Assembly: GCA_030248215.1 (NCBI GenBank)
Contig: JASANG010002299.1
Span: forward strand, 62,001-126,000
Length of the DNA stretch: 64,000 nt
From: Enoplolaimus lenunculus
Taxonomy: Eukaryota > Nematoda > Enoplea > Enoplida > Thoracostomopsidae
Direction: 5' to 3'
Shown here piece after piece: positions 12,266-21,624 of this stretch. Position 1 is the stretch's first letter. Each line of letters starts with the position of its first letter. The notes below the pieces were generated by a model that saw only the letters and a list, made by a program, of their open reading frames with translations, was not told the origin of the DNA and ran no database searches. The position numbers and the translations under genes were made by a program.

Positions 12266-12318
12266 AATAATAATAATAATAATAACAATAATATTAATAA
12301 TAATAATAATAATAATTA
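12225..12318. repeat. (ATT)n/(AAT)n inverted microsatellite
   Basis: ATT run followed by AAT run, a self-complementary block of about 95 bases. Confidence 0.9.
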
Positions 12319-12861
12319 ACACAATTTTAACTAGAATTCACTTTAAAGTCCTAAGTAAAGCTAAGCGCACCTGCAACACCGAACGAACACTCGACAACGC
12401 AGTAGATCAGTGCATAATTCATACACACTTTTATGTAATATTAAAAATTAAGGTAAACAGCCGAAAATTTCATTAATATTTATTCCAAATTTTTACTACA
12501 AATATAAAACTCCAGAAGACCTGAACCGCAAGCAACACTGCGGTTTCCTTTGCAATCTACAACTGACATCAATATCTCACCTTTGTTCACTTACAATTCT
12601 AAAAAATTTCAATCAAAAATATTGTAAAATTTGACAAAAACTGCATCGACAAAAATACAACACAAAATTACCTGGAGACAAATTGTCATTACGTAAATCA
12701 GTAGCGTATCCGCCGTCACCGTACAGAATAGGTCTAAAACTAGTAACACCGTCAAATTCGTTCCTTCAAAAATTAATTACACTCTGTGTTTTCACTTTCT
12801 TTCGTCATTTTTACATTTTTCAAAAATTCAAAATTATTTGAATTGCACAAATCATGAACGG

Positions 12862-12877
12862 TGTTTGTTGTTGTTGG

Positions 12878-12923
<46 letters not shown>

Positions 12924-12925
12924 GG

Positions 12926-12965
<40 letters not shown>

Positions 12966-12966
12966 A
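12862..12966. repeat. (GTT)n microsatellite
   Basis: About 34 GTT units with two GGT interruptions. Poly-Leu and poly-Thr frames over it are artefacts. Confidence 0.95.
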
Positions 12967-13062
12967 AATAGAACGCATGCGCAACACGCACACGACGTCA
13001 TTAAGGCAAGTAAACGCATATCACAACGACGTGTTGGTCATGTTGCATTTCATGACAATGGC

Positions 13063-13425
13063 TGGGTTTCCGAAACCTTACTTAAGTATGGCTTAGTATT
13101 TAAAAACCTATTAAGTAATTATTTAACCATTTTGTCGTTTTTAAAACCACACTTAAGTTAAGAAAATACTTAAGTCGCTGAACAAATTTGGTATATTACA
13201 GATTAACAGTTCAAGTAGACGCAGCTTGGTCTATTGGAATTAAAGACTAATCGTGCCTCGTTTAATACAAAGCAACCTATTATTTTATTGTTATGACCAT
13301 GGCTCACATTTGGAGTTCATTCGCTTTTATTAAAAAGTTAAGCATTTACGTAACGCGGCGACTTAAGTATATATAATTACCTTAAGTATAACTTAAGTAA
13401 ATACTTACGTAATGTTTGAGACACC
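13063..13425. mobile_element. MITE with CTTAAGTA-rich ends
   Basis: Left ctgggtttccgaaaccttac, right end (reverse complement) cagggtgtctcaaacattac; ACTTAAGTA repeats near both ends. A hAT-like end pattern, but no clear duplication. Confidence 0.5.
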
Positions 13426-15353
13426 CTGTGAATGTCTAGTTTGATACCAGCATTAAACGCTGACTTTTCAGCCACGAAACGAACGTTTTTCAAATGACGT
13501 CAATTCGTTTACAAAAATACTCAAAGTTTTGATAAACCGAAAAATCAAATGCACCAGAATCATATTAACATTTATTCGCTTAATCATTAACAAACATCCA
13601 TAAACTGTACGTATTATGCACAAATGCATGCGTTGATAAATTTCAGTTAACGCTCAATCAAGTCTTAGATATTGTTTGCCAACAAAGTATCGAAAGAACA
13701 GTAAGCAGTTAAGAAGACAAAAACGGTGTCTCAACCCTGGCGATAGGTGCTATACACGTTTCAGGATATGATCCCTTTTCAGCAACCCAAAAAAATTATG
13801 GTTGTCCAATTCATAAACCAGGGTGATGCGTCGACAAGTGATATAAAACAAGCAAGTCATACGATATATACAATCAAGATTACTCGCTAAGTTACCTCAC
13901 CGTACACCATCTGCAAACCATTTGTAATGTGAAGAAAAAACGCAAACACTTTGCATATTACTGATTATAAAACTATTGCGCACAACAAATAATACATCTG
14001 CCATGTGATCTTTACACCTTTTGTAACTAAGACGAGCATAACTATTACATCTGTACAATCGCAGCATGAATTCATGCCTAATACAACTAATTCAGAAATT
14101 TGGAAAATTTAAGTTCGTTATGTTGAGAACACACGTTCGTCAGAATCAAACTAAATAAAAACATCGAATCTGATGCAAAACACAAATTTTTCAACGAAAT
14201 TTAGCATCACGTTTTGGTTATATTGTCAGCAGTCTCAGTAAACGGCATGGTGCCTTAGTGAATCATACGGAACCTTAGCTGATCAAATGAAGATTCATTT
14301 GAGCTCATGTGGGGCCTCGGTGGACACAGTGGGTGGCTCCTATTACACAAGATATAATTTCTATCGAATTTTGTGACGAACCAAAATATTTCCTACTGTT
14401 TTTAACGCATTCGGTACCAGGGGGCAACCGGAATTACAATTTACCACGACCGGAATTTGAAAAAATTACCGTAACGGGATCCGTAATCTGAAAAATACAT
14501 GCCGTGCTGTATACATAATCGGTGAAATAACTTTAGTTGAAGATAGGTATTCATTTAATCTGCTATACGTATCATAGACTTCCCTTATCCATGGAACCTA
14601 AATCTTCCTTCGATGGTCAGCGCGGCAACAAAAGGTTCGGATTCGAATTCGGTAAAAATTTGTGGTTCAAAATCCAAAAGCCGAATCCAACAATGTTCGG
14701 CAATACGTTTTCTCATTTTTAAGCAATAAAAATAAAATTTAAATGACTTGTTATCTAAATCAATATCTTTATTTCAGGTCAAAAATCTCAGAACTGAGGT
14801 CGGAAACGAAATATACTATCATTAAGTTATGCGGCTGGCATCACTTTGATGTTCTGGAACAAATCATAGATATATAGGCATGAGGGGCTATTTTGCGTTC
14901 AAGTACAACATTGCGCAGTTGTTGTTTTTGCCCGTTTGCGCTTGTGTAACTATTGAAAATTGACAGTAAAGTTTAGGCAAAATGTGTAATAGTATTTTAA
15001 AAGTCGTATTTTTTAATAAATGAGCAGGTTTGAGCGTATTAGGCGCCGGTTTCATTGATAAAATCTGTTTTATTTCTGCATCATAGTTTTGACAACAAAA
15101 TGCGTAGGCGTTAATAAGTGTTATAAAACGTATTCGAATTCATTTTTACAACAGTTTTTTGTGTGTACGAAATCAAAATGGGCAGTGCTACTAATTGCTA
15201 ATGTTAACACTAGGAAACTTTGGAGGCTGCCTATTATATTTCTATTTCGCAATTTAGCCCCCGTTTTTATCTATTTGGGTATACTTTACGCACATGCGTA
15301 AATTAGCCCCTGCTGAATAAAATTAAAGTAATTTTCGTTTTAGAGAAGATAGA

Positions 15354-17708
15354 ATGGTTCGTAATTATAAAAAAAGGCCGGGATCCCGGCATTATCGTAA
15401 CTACAGCAAAGAACAATTACTAGAGACAGTAATAAAGTTGTATAATAAGGACCCTGGTTATACCAGTGAGCGGAAAGCGGAGGATAGGTCGGGTATTCCC
15501 GCACGAACAATTAGCAAGTGGCTTCAATATTATCGTGAAAATCTGGATCGTGGAGTTCCTGTAGGCGAAATTGTAGTTGGCGATACATCTCCTGGACATC
15601 CCACTGCACTAACCCCTGAAACAGAGTCTCGAATAGCAGCAAATTTGCTAGTATGTGCAAATTGGGGGTTCCCATTTTCAAAACACGATTTAGCAGAGGC
15701 AGTTAAAAAGTCTCTGGACAATGCGGACGTCACTGTTTCAACGTTTTTAAACAATAAACCAGGCAAAGACTGGATTTCTGCGTTTCTAAATCGTAATCCG
15801 CAACTCAGCGTGAAATTAGCAAACAATTTATCGCTTTCAAGGAGCTTTATAAATGCCGATGTTATAAACAGTTACATGGACAACTTGGAGGTTTGTTTTA
15901 GTTTTCAAATTAATAAGAGATTTGAATGTATTGGATACGTGTACTGTTATCAATCAATAATGCTAGACTTTTTCTACATGCAAAACGAAGTGTATTGAAT
16001 TGAAATAGTTATTGAAACATGCAATTTGTCAGATGCGACATGTGTTTTGCTGGTTTTAATATGAACGTTTTTATCATAGCCGTGTATAAATAACGTAGTT
16101 TTAGCTTAGTAGTTGGTGTTTTAAGTTTTTTAGAAATCGCTGGACGGGATACCGCCGAGCCATATTTTTAATTACGACGAAACTGGTCTTGTCGACGGTC
16201 CTGGTTTCGAATACAAAATTTTTGGATGCGGTAATCGTTTTCCACAGCATCAGGTGATTGCACACTCCAAAAAAAATTGGTCAACCATGTGGGCGGTTTC
16301 AGCTAGCGGCGTAATTCTGCCTCCATGTGTGGTTTTCAAACGAGTTGGCAAAAATAGGATTGATTCGGACGTCGAACCCAGCTGGTGTGACGACAGAAGG
16401 CCGCGAGGAGATCCATTTTGCGAATGCGATGGATGCATACACGGTATGCGAGCAGTAACAACTGTACGTGGTTGGTTCGATTCCGAATCTTTTGAGTATT
16501 GGTTTTACAATTGCATCGTGCCGCATGCTAGTGGACTGGAAGGAAAAAAAGCGTTGCTAGGTGACAACCTCGGTTGTCATTACAATGACAAAATTTTGAA
16601 TACATGCGTGGAAATGGACATTCAATTTTTGTTCCTTCCGCCTAATTCGACCCACCTAACTCAACCATTAGACGTCACAGTGTTTCCGTTCATTAAACCA
16701 TACTTTCGTCTTGCTATCAAATCAGTCAAGCGCCTTCCAGACGAGTCTGTAGTGAAATCAACAGCCACGCTTCACAATTCGCAGTTTCAACGGGTATTGA
16801 AATTAGCTGCAGAAGGCAACGGTGTCGCAGGTCATGAACTTGAAATCGGTTTCGGCGCCAAAATTGCGACAATTATCGTGTCCGGATTTCGAACCTGCGG
16901 CGTATATCCTGTAAATCGCGAAAAATTACTTAAACGGCAACCGGACCAGTTGTCCGTTGACATTCCACCGGAATTCATCAGTCAATCAGTGCAAGAAACA
17001 TTACATGGTATGCGTTCTAGTGGACCTGTCGCAAAAAGAATGCGACGATCGCCTAGAGCTACGCCAGGTGCTCCTTTACTGCCGTCTTGCGCTGCGCACC
17101 GCAATTCTGCAGAATCGGCATTTTCTGCAGCAGAGTCACCTCGCTCAACGTTTGCCTTCGCAGATGGCACAGAAACACTGAAAATTATTAGTAGTAGATT
17201 GGGTTCAAGATGCCAAGAATTTCTGCAAAATAGTGGTTTGCATCAGGTCAGTAATAATGAAAATGTCGAGCTATATGAGCAAGAAGATGAAGAGTTAAAT
17301 GACCATCCAGATTACTTAAACCACAATAAAGGAAACGAGTCAGAAAACAGATCTGTGCTAAACATACAGCTTGAGGAAATTCAGGAGCGTCTAAAGGATG
17401 ACTGCAGAGGCCAATATTGCGCTGTATACTACGATAAAATGTACTACTGGGGCAAGTTAATCGGATTGCTTAAAGAATCACATGATGGGAAAACAATAGA
17501 AATGTCGTTTCTACGGTATAAAGGTGACAATATTTTTGAGTTCCCGGTTAAAAAAGACATTGAGAATGTTGATTTCCGGTTTCTTTTTTATGGACCAGTG
17601 CTACCAAGTGAGACAATTATTGGTAAAGGTTTGAAGTTCGCTGAGAATTCAGCAGTGAAAAGTCGTTACGCGTTACTTAAAAAATTTGATTGGTATGCAA
17701 TTGGTTAG
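15354..17708 (+). CDS. pogo/jerky-type transposase (two exons, DDD)
   Basis: Exon 1 is 15354-15890, intron 15891-16133 (gtttgt to ttttttag, both junctions phase 0), exon 2 16134-17708; the product is 703 residues. Residues about 17-62 form a psq-type helix-turn-helix (YSKEQLLETVIKLYNKDPGY). About 138-165 is the CENP-B-like DNA-binding signature (KDWISAFLNRNPQLSVKLAN). The DDE_1 catalytic domain has D194 in NYDETG, D323 in LLGDNLGCHY and D359 in LTQPLDVTVF, spacing DD35D. The roughly 340-residue C-terminal part has an acidic stretch and no recognised domain. Splicing removes the in-frame stop before exon 2 and restores the usual link between DNA-binding and catalytic parts. It cuts and pastes the element at TA sites; nothing visible is broken. 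Confidence 0.9.
15891..16133 (+). other. Transposase intron
   Basis: gtttgt donor and ttttttag acceptor, 243 bases, phase 0. Contains stops in the transposase frame, and its removal joins MDNLE to KSLDGIPPSHIFNYDETG. Confidence 0.85.
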
Positions 17709-18999
17709 CTCGCCGGATGCAAACAGATCCTAATTTCTTAAAGTGGGTGTTCTATTTTATATTTCGCAATTGTCGTCGGGTGCAAGCAGAACCAAATTTA
17801 GGAGGTGGCCGTTACAAGTTACATTTTTCAATTTCATGTTGCACGCTGTTAGCTAGACCAATTTATGTTTAAAATGTTTGTTCTGTTGGAAAGAAACAGT
17901 TTAACAATAAAATTTTGAAGAAACTATCCGCTTCTTGCTTATCAGAGCTGATAAGTATGGAATTATTTACTCTTTGAAAACGCGCATTGTTGCCCTCAAA
18001 GGGGTTATTTCGCGCAAAAACAAGAATTCCAAGTTATGAATGTGCTAAAACAGATTAAAAAATGACTGAAAAAACTCTGTTTTTTAGAAAATGAATCCAC
18101 GTACTTACATCTTCATATCTCGTAAAAATGGCTGCGTCTACCAGTAGCGCTGTTAACATATTATAACGAACTTCATTTTTTTCTCCAGCTTTTTGCACTA
18201 CGCAAAGTTAAGTGCGGGCGAAAAAAACACGTAACGCAAAGAAATTATAGTAATTTTTTGTGCAAGGCCGATCCGCCTATAGTTCCGTAACATTACGTTT
18301 AAATTTTCATGGAAATATTTTTTGCTAACTTAAATTAATGAATGGAAAGTAAAGTTTTCATAACGGAATTAATACATTTCGGAAATGTTATAAGATATAT
18401 ATTAATTGAAGTGCAAAGTGAGCATAATTTTTTGCGTAGTACAGTCAGCGATGACCTGCTAACACTGATTTGTTAAAAAACCGTTCGAAAAAGGCTTTTT
18501 AGCTTACTTAGATTGCTAATGCGCAATGTTGTACTGCGTTCGCGCAAAGTTGTACTTTTTGTCGTTTAACTTTGCGCACCTTTATTTTTAAAATTAACCA
18601 ATCACAGCTCGATGTTTCGATGTATTTCTGCATTGCGCATTGTAGCCCCGTCCTACTTCCGTATTATGTTTTTTAAAGCAAGTCGTAATATAACGCTACC
18701 GCCTAGTAGTGTGTTGTTAAAGTTTGAACTTGCGCAGAGTAGCCCCTGGTGCCTATAACTCAAATTTGTAAAATATAAAATTCGGATTCGGATCCGGAAA
18801 ATGCAATGGATTCGGATTCGGTCAAATCATGGATTCGGTACCACCCTGTCGATGGTATATTTTCGGTTACTGCCAACTTTATATACTACATTAATTTAAT
18901 CCATTTCATCTTTATCGTTAGTAATTGAACAAAAAATTTGTTTGCAAAAGTGAAATACAGGTTAAATTTCCTTTCAATGATTTGTCCAATTGCATTAAT

Positions 19000-19335
19000 C
19001 AGGGATGTGCCAAATAAACGGCATCGGCAATAATCGGCCACTTTTGTGTGTATCGGCATCGGCACTGCAAGAAAATAGCCGAATCTTTTCTAATACTTTT
19101 TTGTACATAACAGTCAGTTGGAATGCTACCAATTTCACTTCTAGGCGTATATCAGGATGTCTGATTAGGGAACTGCAATCTCTGCTGCATTTGTGTTTTA
19201 AAAAGTATTTTAAATGATCTATTCTCACAAATCTTTTGCTACTAAAGTTGGAATCGGCATCGGCATATTTTCAACATAAAAATCGGCATCAGTATCGGTA
19301 TAGCCAAAACTTTTGGTATTATCGGCCCTTCTCTA
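19000..19335. mobile_element. hAT-type MITE with perfect 8-bp duplication
   Basis: Starts CAGGGATGTGCC and ends CGGCCCTTCTCTA (reverse complement TAGAGAAGGGCCG). It is flanked by GCATTAAT at 18992-18999 and again at 19336-19343. The interior repeats ATCGGCATCGGCA. The perfect duplication implies a young insertion, in the formin intron just beyond exon 6. Confidence 0.85.
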
Positions 19336-19424
19336 GCATTAATCATTTTTCCCAAAAAACTGCAAAAACTATATATTATATATACATATATAACAAAGTT
19401 ACTGTTAAACATGTAATTACTTAC

Positions 19425-19549
19425 CCTTCCTTAAGTAATTCTAGTTCATCTGGTTGATCAGTCAAGCATAAGTCTACATCCAAATATGTTCCATAATCGC
19501 CACCTGCATTGTTTGTGTCGCGAAATATCTGTAAAGCGCCATCTTGTGA
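19425..19549 (-). CDS. FHOD-type formin, GBD second-half exon
   Basis: A 125-base exon with acceptor cattttgtttcag and strong donor GAAGG then gtaagtaa, starting in phase 0 and leaving two bases. It encodes SQDGALQIFRD, then GGDYGTYLDVDLCLTDQPDE and LELLKEG. This aligns with the FHOD1 segment DCALQ..GxYLD..LxEQ..xLEGF, and joins the exon at 20802-20963 without a gap (APQK then SQDGALQIF). FH3, FH1 and FH2 must follow but were not found below this point. Because it starts in phase 0, giant exon 4, which also ends in phase 0, could splice directly to it and skip exon 5. Confidence 0.88.
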
Positions 19550-19969
19550 CTGAAACAAAATGAAAACTCGCTATCAATAAAAACTAACGGATGAGGAGCG
19601 TCAGGGAGGAAGGAAACAAAACGAAACAAAACACAAGAAACAGAAGCAAAAGAAACGAAAACAAGGAATAAACATAAATGTAATAAAAGTTATAATTTTT
19701 ATACAGAATAGATACATGTGTGGGCGACTAGCCCGAATTGTGTATATGTTCAGTCTTGAAAGAATTTGATAAGATTTTGTGCTGTTTTGAAACACGGAGA
19801 ATTGTTATTACTGTGTGCTGTACGCTATTAGGTGGAAACTACTTGTTGTGTTTGCGATTTTTCTGTTTAGTTCCGAACTCGAAAGACAACTGGTAAGAAA
19901 TTCCTGAGTTGAGTACCGCAGAACTGTTTTAAAATCAGAACTGTTATGGGCGGGCTATTTGTATGTACT

Positions 19970-20070
19970 CACGAGTCCGGTGTGTTGAGCGCCGGAACCT
20001 GTCCTTGCTAGGTAGTGCGTTCAACGGACGCACCGGTGCTCGGTCATTACCCTAGCCGCTCGGAACGCAT
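19970..20070. other. GC-rich, self-complementary segment in formin intron
   Basis: Contrasts with the AT-rich intron. Possible pairings: gtgcgt/acgcac, ccggtg/cgccgg and ctaggtagtg with cattaccctag. Could be a structured RNA or a MITE relic. Confidence 0.3.
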
Positions 20071-20801
20071 ATAAACGTATACTCACATAGAAACTGTACA
20101 CTAAAGACGTAAGCTTAGATCGAATTGAATCAATAGCATCGGTAAACACCGTATAACATTGTATACTGTATAACCATATCTGTGCCTTTGGTAAAAACGT
20201 TCTTCAGTAAATTCTCAAAACCGGCCGTGCCGTTGGTGAAGGGCGAATACGCTATCGTCATAGATCCCGAACTTGGCCGTTTACGTGAAAATCCGACCCC
20301 GAACCACAAATATCTTAATGCACCCTTGTAACTAGTGTATATGTAGAATTTTAATTACTCCAAATATTATTTTCTATGCAAATGAGACATACTAAACGTC
20401 GCTGGCTTTGAACAATAGACAATTTGAGTCATCTTACTGTCACGTTGTGTTGTTCCTTGTGTTTTTGGTGACTTCAATGCTATATGAGAAGCTCTATGTA
20501 TTCATAACTTCAAATGCGAATTAGATTCCGCAAGCATTTTTGTCTTTTCCATAACCTGACAAGAACATATGTGGTTTTTCTTGCATTACACACTGCATTA
20601 GCATTGCCACTTTTGGCCCTCCTCCAACACGAGGGCTGAAATAAGAAAACATGAATTTGCCAAAATTTTTGTTCCCGCAAAAGGCAATCAGTATGGGTGT
20701 ACTGTTTAAGCTTCAGAACAAGTGAAACGGCATAAACTTAATGACAGATAAAAATGCAAACGTGAAAGCGATGCGAAACAAAATAAAAATAACCTTCCTA
20801 C

Positions 20802-20963
20802 TTTTTGTGGTGCTCGCAGAAATCGAGTTAATGCTGGAAGTTGTTCTATCAAAGGACTATTGACATTGAAACAATACGTCAACGCTGCAGCAGGTTGTAG
20901 TGTTGTAGAACAACAAAAAGGGTCACAGTCATCCAAATATCGGACACCGCAAATTAAAGCCAT
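20802..20963 (-). CDS. FHOD-type formin, GBD first-half exon and likely short-form start
   Basis: Encodes 54 residues from MALICGVRYLDDCDPF to TRFLRAPQK, ending at donor AAA then gtagga in phase 0. It matches the start of FHOD formins as I know them (human FHOD1 has V-x-YLEDTDPF, then HRLLGAP). FHOD proteins nucleate and bundle actin, for example in muscle sarcomeres and stress fibres; this region opens the N-terminal GTPase-binding-like domain. The ATG at 20963 is preceded in frame by TAA at 20973-20975, with no AG between stop and ATG. The exon therefore cannot be spliced in frame from upstream, and this ATG is probably a true start. It lies 662 bases downstream of giant exon 4. Confidence 0.85.
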
Positions 20964-20975
20964 ATAGTAACGTTA

Positions 20976-21624
20976 CAACCACCTACTCCTGTCAGTTCAC
21001 AATCTACCTCACAATCTCTCATAAAAACTAACCCTAGCTACAACATTACATTGTTGAACACAGCGACTGGCAAGATTAATCAATGTAAAGGGTATAACCC
21101 TAACTCGTGTCACCAGCATTCTGGTTCTGACAAGGCACCTTAGTACTTTAGTACTTTACACTATCCTGTTCTGGTAGATCCATTATTCTGCTGTTTTTAC
21201 TATTGCAATAAAATTGTTAAAGACTGTGTATGCTGTAAGATTTAGATGTGCTGTATTTATCGGTAGGTACTGCAATATATGACTTGATATTTCAGTTTCT
21301 ATTTGAATTTTCATTAAATTCCAGCTTTAAGTCAAGATTACTTTTTTTGTAGTTTTGACTAAGGTTTCAACACGCATTTTAATTTTCCCAAATATCAATA
21401 GTTGTGGTAGTCCGTGCTATTTTGAGCTACTGGTGGTTAGCGGGAATCAGACACATCTCTGGGGACGGCCACTAATCAAAATTTTCGACTCGTAAAGTTA
21501 AAATTTCTTTCTTGACTTTTAGTCCAAAACCGACTTTAATGTATAAAGTCATGTCTTCTCTGCATGAAAGCCACTAACATTTTGAGTAATACTTCGACCA
21601 CATCAATTACACATAACGCTTTAC
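20976..21624 (-). other. Formin intron 4 and putative internal promoter region
   Basis: Between giant exon 4 and the GBD exon with its own ATG. If the short form exists, its 5' end must lie here. No TATA box or other core element stands out. Confidence 0.4.

Larger units (their letters stand above)
14877..18753 (+). mobile_element. Complete pogo/jerky-type DNA transposon, 3.88 kb
   Basis: Terminal inverted repeats read GGCATGAGGGGCTATTTTGC on the left and GGCACCAGGGGCTACTCTGC at the right end (reverse complement), flanked by TA (TATA on both sides), as expected for pogo-type elements. The interior carries an intact two-exon transposase. Subterminal repeats of the end motif (TGCGCA near AGCCCC) recur at about 14920, 15250, 15285-15310, 17980-18005, 18518-18555 and 18630-18645. 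The element interrupts a hAT-type MITE whose uninterrupted relatives at 578-878 and 10717-11114 reveal the empty target. Intact frame and ends suggest a recent insertion. Confidence 0.9.
14618..18848. mobile_element. hAT-type MITE split by the pogo element
   Basis: Begins CAGCGCGGCAACAAAAGGTT and ends GGATTCGGTACCACCCTG, flanked by a perfect 8-bp duplication TCGATGGT (14610-14617 and 18849-18856). Without the pogo insertion it is about 350 bp. The interior is rich in TTCGGATTCGG. The 8-bp duplication and CAG..CTG ends are the hAT signature. Related copies lie at 578-878 and 10717-11114. Confidence 0.85.
14418..18999. mobile_element. Outer hAT-type MITE (CCGGAATT family), host of the nested stack
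   Basis: Starts CAGGGGGCAACCGGAATTAC at 14418. Its interior up to 14617 and from 18857 to about 18950 matches, in reverse, the interior of the complete copy at 3580-4002 (for example actacattaattt..., ttatcgtt). It is therefore the substrate into which the 14618-18848 MITE jumped. The right end is eroded, and another hAT-type MITE begins at 19000, so the right boundary is approximate. Confidence 0.65.

Noticed and set aside
12838-13161. Poly-Leu membrane protein or poly-Thr protein
   Set aside because: GTT microsatellite read in different frames.
8632-19425. FH3 exons of the formin
   Set aside because: I searched the minus strand for FH3 motifs such as YVDGMNGV and FYDV and found none, so I did not place any.
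21607-21624. Stop codon at 21607 as the definite end of the giant-exon protein
   Set aside because: A strong donor (CAG then gtaaag) precedes it by five codons, so splicing onward is at least as likely; left open.
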